Shown one piece after another: positions 33,841 to 43,925 of a stretch of 64,000 nt of DNA. The notes under the pieces were generated by a model. The model ran no database searches and was not told the DNA's origin. It saw only the letters and a program-made list of their open reading frames with translations. Origin of the DNA: Acanthosepion lycidas (taxonomy: Eukaryota; Mollusca; Cephalopoda; Sepiida; Sepiidae); NCBI GenBank assembly GCA_963932145.1, contig OZ010590.1:52287598-52351597 (forward strand). Direction: 5' to 3'. The position numbers and the translations under genes were made by a program. Positions within the stretch are counted from its first letter, which is position 1. Each line of letters begins with the position of its first letter.

Positions 33841-34502
33841 AAGTTAAATTGAGTTAAGACTGACAGTTATACAATTTTTGAATTTGTAAGTGGAATAAGT
33901 TTGAAATCAATTGAGAAAGTAACATTTTAAAAAATCCAGTATTATAAGTTTATACCTATAACCCATTAATATCCACTATTCCATTTTGGGGATGTTAGAC
34001 ATTAAATGATTTAGGCAAACACTCTATGAAAAATAGAGAAAGTAATACTTGATTGGAAAAAGGATAAAGTATCAATTTCTGAACAACCCATCAACTTATT
34101 ACATCAGGTCAAATTTTGTGTTCTGTTAAATACCAAATGAAATATTAGCCCATGTCATGTTAACCATAAAAGAAAAAAAAAAACTATCTATAAATGAATA
34201 AAAACAGGTTACCCACCAAGTATATAAACAATTTTCTTATCTATGTATTCCATGTCCCATTAGTTTACTGAAGGATGTACATATGATGACTCAAGAATTT
34301 GATTGATGAAGTTTCTAAAAGCTATGATATTTATAAGAGAAATAAGAAAATGCCTGCCTGTCTAGTGATTTGTATTCTTTGCTACAGAATTGAATCAAAT
34401 TGTTGCTATCGCTCCCAACGAATGGAAGTTAACTCAATTTGTCTGTAATGACGGTTATTGTAGATTAGGAGTAGAATGGACATTGCAAAAAATATTTTAA
34501 CC

Positions 34503-34645
34503 AATAATGGTGGTGAATTTTCTAATGTAAAATATAGTAAGATGGTGGAATTTGCTAGTGTTAGAACATGGTGAGATGGTGGAATTTTCCAGCATATCAC
34601 AAGATGGTTGAATTTGCCAGTGCAGGATATTGCAAGACATTCCTC
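34503..34645. repeat. Imperfect ~33-bp tandem repeat, about four units
   Basis: Four units built on ATGGTGGAATTTGCCAGTGT followed by ~13 variable bases ending in AAG or GAG. It lies just upstream of a LINE fragment. It also causes the spurious 133-aa minus-strand frame at 34406-34807. Confidence 0.65.
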
Positions 34646-34699
34646 CAGCTCTGTATAGCACAATAGTGAGTGAATTTTTGCAAAATATTTGAATATTTT

Positions 34700-35066
34700 C
34701 ATGGTAGTGTTCCTATATGGCAGTAAATGTTGGACAATTTCCTCACAGACAAAAAATCTGGAGACAAATAGAAATGTGGTTTTACAGAAGGATGCTAATA
34801 ACACCATGGATGGAGGGCATAAGCAATGAAGAAACCTATGCTGAGAATCAGAAAGCGCTGAAATTTCTGGGATGCATAATCAGAAAAACGACTTGGAGAA
34901 TTTGACACTCACAGGACATATTGAAAGAGACATCTATTTGACCAGCTTGTGTGAGTTGATGGTGAAATGGGGGTGGAAGGAATCGCAAAAAGACAATATT
35001 ACTAAGAGCTACCAGGGATAGGAAGTTATGGAGAGGCATGATTGCCCACATTCTGAAGGTACACAG
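34700..35066 (+). mobile_element. RTE-like LINE 3' fragment
   Basis: VVFLYGSKCWTISSQTKN, then in shifted frames IEMWFYRRMLITPWMEGISN, KFLGCIIRK and LENLTLTG. Collinear with 53326-53735. At least two frameshifts. Confidence 0.7.
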
Positions 35067-35124
35067 CATATAGAAGAGATGCTTTTTTTATTATTGCAGA
35101 GTTAAATAAAACTTTTCTGCCTGT

Positions 35125-35690
35125 ATAGGTGATTATGACTCTTCACAAAAATCCTATCCTTTGTAGATTTAAACAATATTTGTCCTTTTACTATTTCTTA
35201 GTCTTCTTCTGCCATCCAAGCTCATTAGGTAGGATACTTCCTGTTACATTTTTTTTCTTTCAATATGACCTTTGAATGGTAAATTTTACTTCGATGTGCT
35301 ATGTCCCTTCAGTACATAGATGATCATGGCTCTCCACAATTCTCTATTGTTTGTAACTCGTAATAAATTTGGTCTTTTTTTATTGCTCCTAAACTCTGTT
35401 CTGCTATTCATTTACTCAAGCTCACTAGGTAGGTTACTCATTGTTTTACTCTGTCCCTCTAGCATTCATTGTCTTGTGAGTATCAAATTCTCCAAGTCCT
35501 CATTCCTCATTATGTACCCTTATTTCAGCTCTCTTTCTAATGCATAAGTGTCCTTTTTGTTTCCATTTTCTCAAGAACTTTGTTGCTTACATGTTTGGTC
35601 CATGGTATTCTCAGTATCCTCCTGTAGAACAATAAAGTCTCTTCTTTTTCTGTGTGGAGATTGTCCAGCATTCATTGACATATAGGAGGA
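35125..35690 (-). mobile_element. RTE-like LINE 3' fragments, minus strand
   Basis: ATCATGGCTCTCCACAATTC, GTGAGTATCAAATTCTCCAA, TCCATGGTATTCTCAGTATC and GAGATTGTCCAGCATTCATT appear in the order expected for the reverse complement. The left ~120 bp contain a partial second copy of the 3' part. It lies tail to tail with 34700-35066. Confidence 0.65.
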
Positions 35691-36063
35691 CTAAGTTTTT
35701 TTTTTTTTTTTTTTAATTAATCTTTTTTCCTGGTTGTATGCCATGTTGGATTGTTGTGCATTCATTCTCTTTCGTTTGTGTTGTGTTTGTGAAAACTTAT
35801 TTAAACCATTTTGGCTCCCAAGTATAGCTTAATGTCTTCTGATAGTAGTACTTCAAAGAAAAGGAAAGCTATCACCACAGAAATTAAGTCACGGGTATGT
35901 TCCGACTTAAACAGAAAATCTTGTTACAACATATCATAAGAACAGAACTCTGTCTTAAGTCAAGGACCCTCTGATGTTTCTGAAAAAGGTAAAACTTCAA
36001 CAGAAGAAAAAATAAATATCACATTGTGGCTGAATGTTTTTGGCCACTATGGTCAATTTGTAA
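35691..36063. other. AT-rich DNA, no gene seen
   Basis: A T run at about 35698-35714 and otherwise no recognised element. Confidence 0.35.
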
Positions 36064-36795
36064 GTAATGTGACTTCTTGATAATATTGCCCTGAGGATAC
36101 GATCCCAGATCTCAGCATTTAGCACTATTGGGAAGTGGCTGAAAACCATACTATGGATTGACCCAAGCAGTATGAATGAAATTGTGTCAATGAAGCTTTT
36201 TGGAAGCGATTGATTTTTGGACTGGCACAAGTCCTCAGCTGCTGATCATACCAGATAATGCACTCTTTCCTAATGTTTGTTTAGCATAGTTGCATTATAA
36301 ACCACGGATTGGCTTTAAGTGTTGACATAACACAAGGAGACTCTAGTCAAGACACAGCTTTTTACATTCAGCCAAAACATTGAGCAACAGAGTCTGTCCC
36401 TGTGATGCAGCTACCTTAACATGGAGCCCAGGCTCTGTCTCAACTCTACAGAATCCCTCCCTACTGGCTCTAGTGATGCCTGGCCCTTCTGGTTCTGCCT
36501 GTATCACCTCTGAACAGCTGTTAGTTGCTGTAGAGCCAACCGTCAGAAATGAGGATATGTCACCAATGTTGATCCCAAATGCCAATGTGAGCGATCACAA
36601 ACTATGGTACATTTAGATTGCTCCAATCTTGAAAATTTATGCACACTTAATGACCTTGAAATCTTAACACCTCCCAGCCAAGGATCTGTGTACAACACTG
36701 GATGAGTGTGATTTTAATGACTCTGAGTAGTAACACAAATGTGTATCAGCAGATGTCTGCAACAGGGATTACTAGCCATTATACTAGGCTTCATA
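36064..36795 (+). repeat. SINE body B copy, interrupted
   Basis: Body B resumes the pattern of 1200-1600 (GACTTCTTGATAATATTGCC, ATGGATTGACCCAAGC, CATAGTTGCATTATAAACCA) up to 36335. It continues after the insertion from 36731 (TAACACAAATGTG, TGTCTGCAACAGGGATTACT). Its own head is missing or unrecognisable. Confidence 0.65.
36336..36730. mobile_element. 395-bp insertion flanked by 8-bp duplication
   Basis: TAACACAA occurs at 36328-36335 and again at 36731-36738, exactly where body B of the SINE is interrupted. Uninterrupted copies read AAACACAAATG once. An 8-bp duplication is typical of hAT and P elements, among others. The ends (GGAGACTCTAG and CTCTGAGTAG) are not clear inverted repeats. The insert is less AT-rich than its surroundings and open on both strands for ~80 codons (36380-36616 plus, 36343-36585 minus), without a recognised domain. 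Confidence 0.55.
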
Positions 36796-37000
36796 GTCTG
36801 CTGAAGCAGGAAAATATCTACTACTTAGCTGTTTAACATTAAAGGGACATGCTGTTTATATAGTTAAACTTGTTGAACTAAACAATTGGAAATCATTTCA
36901 AGTTTATGAAGAATTATCTGATAAAGAAGAATAGGGAATGTGCAAATGCATCTTTAAATTCATTATACCTCCTATGACCTCATGCTGCATGTAGATAGAA

Positions 37001-37358
37001 TTTACATTATTTACACACTGACTATTGTCCTCCTCTTTGTTATTGTTATCATAATGTTTCAGCCATTATGTTCTTCATCCTTCATTAGTTGCATGTTGAT
37101 TTGAGTAACCATAAGAGAATTTTTAACTGAACTCTTTATATAATCTTCAAGGGCAGTTTCTTCTCATTCTGCTGACCATGTCCAAGGATATCTTATTTAG
37201 TATTGCTCAGTTTGACAGTACCCTAAAAGCATTGATTCATGAATTGTGACTTTAGTCCCTGGGATGGGCAGTGTGTATTTGGAGTCAAAGAAAAGCAATA
37301 ACTGAGAGCACATTGGCCAAAACATAACAAAGATGAGGACAATAGTCCAAATGTAAAT
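37001..37358. mobile_element. Inverted-repeat element, ~38-bp termini
   Basis: TTACACACTGACTATTGTCC at 37011 and its imperfect reverse complement GGACAATAGTCCAAATGTAA (37338 onward) bound ~360 bp without an ORF. A lone terminus of the same type lies at 9139-9210. Target duplications are not clear. Confidence 0.5.
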
Positions 37359-37819
37359 ATGGATAACTCTTCATCCCAGAAATTCAGATAGAAATTAGTA
37401 TTTATTTGCCCCCTTATAAGAGCAGATTTGACACAGGTCTAGTTTAATGTAGAGTTCTACTTGTGTAGGTAGATGTAAAAGTTGTCCTGTTGATTTTGGT
37501 TGTCACAAAGGTGTCAGGACATCTAATGACCTTACTCTTTAGTGCAGTGGAAGGTACTGACTCATAATTGGAATCTTCAGCAACTAGGCATCTCTGCTTT
37601 ATTTTGTGTCCTGTTCTGCCTGAAGATGGAGCTGTTCACAGCTAGTTTGAACAAAACTGTATCTTGTAGCTCACAAACATAAGACTAGTGATCACCTAAT
37701 CTTTGAAGATGAATCCATTCTGTAACATAACTTCCATTTCCATCTTGATTATAAACCTAATAGGATAAAGATCTCTATATTTGAATCTTTTAATCTAATG
37801 AAGGGCAAAATCCTTTGTA

Positions 37820-37899
37820 TTAGGTTGGTGCAAAAATAATGACGTTTTCTCACATAGTAACATATGTGAGAAAACGTCATTATTTTTGCACCAACCTAA
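37820..37899. mobile_element. Mariner-type palindromic MITE, copy 3 (80 bp)
   Basis: Exactly 80 bp with intact TTAGGTTGGTGCAAAA termini and TA duplications at 37818-37819 and 37900-37901. The arms pair almost completely through GACGTTTTCTCACATA around a tiny centre. It is the most canonical copy, in inverse orientation to copy 2. Confidence 0.95.
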
Positions 37900-37901
37900 T
37901 A

Positions 37902-38780
37902 AATCATTGTTGGTATACAGAATCACTTCCTATATTTAATCAATTAATGCTGACTCAACATTTTTAGGATAGTGGACATTAATGAGTTACAGGTAGAAAT
38001 ATTAGATTTTAAGTTTCATTTTTCAGAATAAATACTGGATTTTGATTTTTTTTATTTATTTATTTATTTTTTTTTATTGATAAATACTGAATTTTATTTC
38101 TGAAATTTTTATTTATGGAACAATTTTTTATTTACTATGGTTTAAGGTAAATTATTTGAGGAAGAATTTGCTTGCTCCAAACTATATAATAAAAATTGCA
38201 TTGATATTCTGTCTTTCCTTATTTACAGTGTTAAAATGCCTCGATAAATTTTACATCCATTGCATAACAGTTGTTTAATTTGCATATGTAGTTTCTACAT
38301 TATAAATCATTCTGTAGTTAAAATGTTTTAACTATTATGTAATTGAGTGTATCAAATTGAAGTCTCAGTAGAAGAATGCTGCTAGTATTTTGGCAAAATC
38401 CCTTTGAATTGAAAAGTGCACATATAATATATAAAAAATAGTTCCATTAAAATAATTTTTATTGTTTATTAGGAAAACTTTTCTATTGATTTTTGAAACA
38501 TTGTCTCCTAATTTTGTTGCCATTTATTGCAACACTCGGGTCATTATTAAAATTTTCTTCTATTAAATTCATTGTCCATCAAGCCAGCAACATGGATCAG
38601 AAATGCAGAATTAGCTTCTGAGAAGATTAGAACTTGCTTCCTTTATCTCTAGGAGCCTGTCAGGTTGGGATAGTGTCTTACAGATTAGGCTATGAAAATG
38701 AAAAAAAGCAGTTATCGTATAAAATTTATCTTTCATCACTCACCTTGATTTGGGATTCGGTTCTTCTGTCTCAGTTTTCA
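37902..38780. other. AT-rich DNA
   Basis: 37946-38040 carries the TTAATG/ATACTGGAT dispersed motif also seen at 16420-16635. The rest holds nothing recognisable. Confidence 0.35.
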
Positions 38781-38934
38781 GCTCACTCTAGTATTTGCCT
38801 TTCTGCTCTTTCAATAATGCACTCTGTCTGTCTGTCTGTCATATATTTGCCTTCCAGTTCTCTCTCTCTCTTTCATTTTTGATTTCAAGTCTATCTCTTT
38901 TCTTCTCATTTATATTTGTCTTTCAGGTCTCTTA

Positions 38935-39320
38935 CTTTCTCCCCCCCTGTCTCTTGCTTTCTCCGTCCCCCCCGTCTCTCGCTTTCTCTGTCCCCCCGTC
39001 TCTCGCTTTCTCTGTCCCCCCGTCTCTCGCTTTCTCTGCCCCCCCGTCTCTCGCTTTCTCTCTCCCCCCCGTCTCTCGCTTTCTCTCTCCCCCCCCGTCT
39101 CTCGCTTTCTCTCTCCCCCGCGTCTCTCGCTCCCCACCTCATCTCGTTTTATCCCCCCCTCGCATCTCGTTTTCTTTCCCCCCCGCATCTAGATTTCTCC
39201 CCCTGCCCCCCGCCTCTCGATTCCCCCCGCCCCCCGCTTTACCCCCGCCCCCGCTTTATCCCCCCGCCCCTCGCTTTCTCTCCACCCCGCCCCTCGCTTT
39301 CTCCCCCCCGTCTCTTGCTT
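38935..39320. repeat. CpG-containing 24-26-bp minisatellite
   Basis: About eight regular units of C6-8 followed by GTCTCTCGCTTTCTCTGT. They then degenerate into C-rich variants (CCCCGCCCCTCGCTTTCTCC). Each regular unit carries at least two CpG sites in an otherwise CpG-poor window. The 337-aa plus frame (38795-39808) and Arg/Glu/Gly-rich minus frames are translations of this array. Confidence 0.93.
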
Positions 39321-40249
39321 TTGTCTTTCAGATGTTGCTCTCCTTCTCATATATTTGTCTTGTGATCTCACTTTTTCCTCTTTTATATTCCTGCTTCCTT
39401 CTTTCCTTTCACCTTTTTGTACTTTTTCTTTTTCTTTTTCCTCCTCTCTCTCATTTCTCTCATCATACCTTTAATTTTGTTTTACTCAGGATTATCATTT
39501 TTTATCTTGCTTTTGCAGCACAGTGCATGCATGCGCACTCTTTTTTTTTTTCATTATGCCATTCTCATTCAAGCATTGCTCTTTCAGTTTCTATCAGCAA
39601 TCTTTTGAAATTTCTTCAAACAGATCTGCAACTATATTGTTTTCTTTGGATGCTCTACAACCCTTATTATGCCCCCTTTGCATTACAAAGGCTTTTTAAT
39701 GCCATTCTTACACAAGTGTGCAAATGTCTGTTCTATTGTCAAGACTGCAATAAACAACCAACTTATCCAAGCCTTATTACAGACAATTCTCTGGTTTCCC
39801 ATTTTTGATGTTTTCTTGCAATAGATCTTGCTTATTTTTCATTTCTATGGATATCCATTGACTGAAAATGAAGTAGCTGGTATTTTTTGCTTACTTTCTC
39901 TTCTGTTTGCACCCTTTTTTGTAATGTTTCATTTTCTTTTTAAATTTTATACAATCCCCCCCCCTTAGTTTTCTTTTCCATTTTTCAGAATTCCGCCTGA
40001 CTCATTTAAATTTTTTAACTGCAAAATTGCATTCATATTTTGTTCTAATTACAGTAATAGCTTTTCTATTACTACTCCAGAAACTACCAAGTTCTTAATA
40101 TTGAAGAGAAAAAAAAATAATGCGGCTTTTGAGCTTTATTCCAGCTGACTCTCTTTTATCTGTCATTGAATTATATTTTCTTTCATTCCTTTGACTGATT
40201 CCTTCTGATTTCTCATTCTTTTCCCAATTTTTCTTTTCCTCAGTCTTAG

Positions 40250-40860
40250 ATTTTGTTCTTTTTTCCAATCTTTTCTTTCACTTGTCCTCAAAATGATTTT
40301 ATCTCTGTTGCTCTTCTTTGCTCAGTTCCCACCCCCTCGCTGTCTTACTTCCTTTCTCTCGCTTACACTCTCCTTTCACTTCATTACTCTTTCACCCCCT
40401 GTTTCCATTTCACTTCTGTACTCTTTCTTCTACTCTCGTTTTGCTTCCTTATTCTTCCTCTCCCTCTTCAGTTCTCTTTTTCTCTAAGCCATTGTTTTTT
40501 TTCTTTTCTCTCTATTCTATCACTGTTTCTCTTTCTTTCTTCCCCTTTTTATTCCATTTGCCCCGTTTCCCCCCCCACTCTCTCTGTTCTACCCTTTTTC
40601 TTTCCCCCATCACTCTTTCCTTTCCTCCTGTTTCTTCCCAATCACCCTTCTTGTCCCCTGTTCTTTCTTCCCCTCCTTTCAGTTTCTTTCCCCCCATCAC
40701 TCTCTCTGAACCTGTTTCTTTCCACCATCATTCCCCCGTTTCTATCCCACCTTACTCTGTCCCCACCATTTCTTTCCTCCTTACTCTCTCTGTTCCCCAA
40801 TCTCTTCTTTCATTATCTAAAGCACACACACACACACACACACACTCTCTCTCTCTTTAA
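40250..40860. repeat. Pyrimidine-rich tract with (CA)n
   Basis: The plus strand is nearly all C and T, loosely organised around TTTCCCCCCATCACTCTCTC-like phrases, ending in a CA run (40824-40845) and CT. Long frames in three phases (64-216 aa) are low complexity. Confidence 0.85.
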
Positions 40861-41286
40861 CCTTTTTTTTTCAGTTTTTATTTACCTCTTTCTAGCTTAC
40901 TGACTTGTGCTACAGCTGGTTTTTCAACTGGACATGATATTAAGCAAATTTACTCCTGCTAGCTTGTTGCCAACTTGTCCCATACATTTCTCTCTATTTC
41001 TTTTTGTTTTTACTTTCTATAGCTGTACTTATGAAACCTTTTTTGACCATTACAAATCTGGCCAACTTGGTCATAAAGGCTTTATTAAGAGCTTACACAA
41101 GAAACAAAAATAAACAAAAGTAAAAGAGAACATTATGAATAGATAAACGAAGAGCAGCTGAAATGAAAAGAACATGTGATAAATATTTTGTAAAAGAAAA
41201 GACAACCAGGATAACAATGATATGAAAAATGTTTTTATAATAATAAAGAAAGGTTCATTGAAAACATTTACTAGAATTGTCAGAAA

Positions 41287-41361
<75 letters not shown>

Positions 41362-41362
41362 A
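41287..41362. repeat. (GT)n(TA)n(GT)n microsatellite
   Basis: GT run, ~25 TA units, then a short GT run. Confidence 0.97.
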
Positions 41363-41515
41363 AAGTATTAACAACTCTTATAATCCTTTTACTCACCCAC
41401 TCTTTTTCTTTGTAGCTATCTGTATTATTCCCATTGATTCTACACTTTTTTTATAATTTTATTTCAAGATTGCTTTGATAGATTTCTTATTTGCCTTTTT
41501 TGTCTCTACCTCCCA

Positions 41516-41517
41516 TC

Positions 41518-41551
<34 letters not shown>

Positions 41552-41962
41552 CTCCCCTTATGTCCCTCTCTCTCTCTACCTCCCCTTATGTCCCTCTCTC
41601 TCTCTACCTCCCCTTATGTCCCTCTCTCTCTCTACCTCCCCTTATGTCCCTCTCTCTCTCTACCTCCCCTCATGTCCCTCTCTCTCTCTACCTCCCCTCA
41701 TGTCTCTCTCTCTCTCTCTACCTCCCCTCATGTCTCTCTCTCTCTACCTCCCCTCATGTCTCTCTCTCTCTACCTCCCCTCATGTCTCTCTCTCTCTACC
41801 TCCCCTCATGTCTCTCTCTCTACCTCCCCTCATGTCTCTCTCTCTACCTCCCCTCATGTCTCTCTCTCTCTCTCTACCTCCCCTCATGTCTCTCTCTCTC
41901 TCTACCTCCCCCATGTCTCTCTCTCTCTCTACCTCCCCCATGACTCTCTCTCTACCCCCCCA
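41516..41962. repeat. (CT)-based 24-30-bp minisatellite, about 16 units
   Basis: Units of (TC)n followed by TACCTCCCC and a four-letter variant ending in ATGTC. Variants are ordered: TTATGTCCC units first, then TCATGTCCC, then TCATGTCTC, then CCATG. Open frames up to 202 aa are repeat translations (SLSLSTSP type), not proteins. Confidence 0.93.
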
Positions 41963-42339
41963 TATTTCTTTCTTTCATATTTCTCTCTCCCTCATTTACA
42001 CCCCACTATCTTTCTCATCTCCATCGTTTCTCTATTTTTTAATTTCTTTTCAACTTTCTTTTCCTTATTTCTGGAATTTTTAATCTCTCTGTAACTTCTC
42101 TCTCAATCTTTTGGACTTTCTTCCTTTCTTTAGAACTCTCCTTGGGCCACCCCCACCCCCTCTCACTTACTAGGAATTTCTTGTTTTTGTTTATTGGATT
42201 ATACCCTAAGTCTCCTTTCTCTGACTCTCTCTCTCTCTCTCTTCTCATGGTATCAATTCATTCTCCAAATATTTACTCTCTCTTTCTCTCTCAACATCAA
42301 CCCTACAACTGCAGCATAATGGCTTATTACATGTTAGAC

Positions 42340-42824
42340 AGACTATTCTAAAAGATGCTATGCATAAACCTCACCCATTGTCCCTCTGTCTTGCCTCCCC
42401 TCACTCGCTTTAATTCTTTGTGACTCTTTGTGCTTCTTGCATATGTAAACCCGTGTATCTGTGCATGTGTATTTTGATAGGGAAAGGATATTTAATTCCA
42501 TATGATGTGTCTGTCATTCACATATACTTGGTTTTGATGAAGCTAAGTTTTACTGTTGATCCCTCTCTACTGGGTCAAACCCTGATTAGAGAGGCATGAT
42601 TTGTTCTCTAAGGCTTTATTATTTTCCTTTGGGTTTGTTCACCACGTCTTTCTATCATGCCCATTATGTAGGTGTGTGTGTCTCTCTCTGCATGTGTTAC
42701 ATTCGATCACCAATTTTACATTGAGTTACTGCTACTTTCTGTAACTACGCTAGCCAGCATTGTGGATGTATAGGCTCCGTTTACCGGTTTTTTAAGGATA
42801 CTTTATGCTTTTTATGGATATTAA
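42340..42824. promoter_or_regulatory. Possible upstream/5' UTR region of candidate exon
   Basis: Largely non-repetitive and of more balanced composition than the rest of the window, lying between the pyrimidine-rich domain and the candidate start codon. It contains TACGCTAGCCAGCATTG and AGGCTCCGTTTACCGG close to the ATG. No TATA box or initiator can be assigned with confidence, so promoter function is inferred from position only. Confidence 0.25.
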
Positions 42825-42861
42825 ATGGGAACTTCTGCGAGCAAGAAGAAAAAACGTCCAG
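42825..42861 (+). CDS. Candidate first coding exon (partial)
   Basis: ATG at 42825 opens MGTSASKKKKRP plus one base, then CCAG|GTAATT at 42861/42862, a good match to an animal splice donor. Gly at position 2, Ser at position 6 and a following Lys/Arg cluster match the N-myristoylation plus polybasic pattern of membrane-anchored proteins (family knowledge; the gene is not identified). There is no in-frame stop before the donor and no transposon similarity. The next exon is not found in the window; the candidate exon at 56572 is phase-incompatible as a direct partner. It could also be a chance ATG. Confidence 0.4.
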
Positions 42862-43796
42862 GTAATTATTTTTCTTGTTTAATATACCTGTGGGATTTTT
42901 CCCTTGGTTGATCTAAAAGAAAAAATATTTTTCTTTTTTGTATATCTCTTTGCACAGCTGATTGGAACTCCAATTTTTTTTTTTTTTTTTCATGTCATTT
43001 TTCAATTTCATATTCTCTTTATTATGAGAACGTAGGACAGTTTTTTTTTATTTAATGAGAGAAAACATTTCAGACAGGTTTCATTGCTTGTATTCATGTG
43101 TTATGAAGATTAAATTTAAATACAATATTTTTAAAAGTTAAATGTATCTGTAATATATTATTTGGTACATGTACATGCTGACATGTGTGTTTGTGTATGT
43201 TAACAAGTATGAATATTAAATAATAAATATTTTATTTTTTATTTAAGGCATCAGTAGTACTTTTAGTGCATGTATGCATACAGTGATATTTTGAGGTGAA
43301 TAATTTTCTTTATTATACTCACATTTTATGCAACTTGTGACAGTGGACTAGGTCAGGGACAATTTTCTTTTCTTTTTTTTTTTTTTCCCCCTTGAGAAAG
43401 TTTTCTGTTTATAGTGTCTTAACTTTATCATGTCTTACTGTAATAATGATTATTTTACTAATTAGATATCTTCTAACTCTAGTCTGAATTTTTTATTAAC
43501 TTCTTTTGGATTTTATATCACCACTATTCACATTTTTATATTCTGTTTATAAATGTCATTCCTATTATTACAACCAAGTGGGAAGCTTGTGACCTGCCAA
43601 TCAACTGCAATATAAAATCTAAATTAAACAATTTAAATTTCTGGGTTTGTTATTGGAAATATTGAAAATATATATATATATATTTTAAATCATAGTGTTA
43701 AAAAGATAGTGATATTTTGCAACTTTTCATTATAATTATTACTTATAAAGAAATTTTGACACAGTAAAAAAAAAATATAAGCATTTATTTATTTAT
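42862..43796. other. AT-rich DNA, intron-like
   Basis: T runs near 42976 and 43372 and a short TA run at 43669-43683. No element was recognised. It would be intron 1 if the exon at 42825 is real. Confidence 0.35.
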
Positions 43797-43925
43797 TTTA
43801 ATCATTTCATCTGAAGCAAGACAATAAAACCACTAAAACAAGGGATTATTGAGTGTTAGAGAATATGAGAAAAAATACTATTATGTAGACAACAATAAAA
43901 GAAACAAGAATTAAGAAGATTAGTT
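43797..43925 (-). mobile_element. LINE family 1, 3' terminus
   Basis: TTTAATCATTTCATCTGAAG, GACAATAAAACCACTAAAAC and GAGTGTTAGAGAATATGAG on the plus strand are the mirror of the 61790-62332 terminus. Only the last ~130 bp are present. Confidence 0.6.

Noticed and set aside
34406-34807. 133-aa minus-strand frame with hydrophobic segments
   Set aside because: Antisense to a short tandem array and a LINE fragment; no homologous motif seen.
38795-39808. Longest open frame of the window (337 aa, plus) and Arg/Glu/Gly-rich frames on the minus strand
   Set aside because: Translation of a C/T minisatellite and flanking pyrimidine-rich DNA; open in several phases at once, no domain, no splice or promoter context.
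40253-40903. 216-aa Phe/Ser/Pro-rich frame
   Set aside because: Pyrimidine-rich tract with frames open in several phases; no motif.
38935-41962. CRISPR-like regular arrays
   Set aside because: Units are contiguous variants of one another with no unique spacers, in an evidently eukaryotic sequence.
41475-42094. Overlapping Ser/Leu/Pro-rich frames of 150-202 aa
   Set aside because: All are phase variants of the CT-based tandem repeat.
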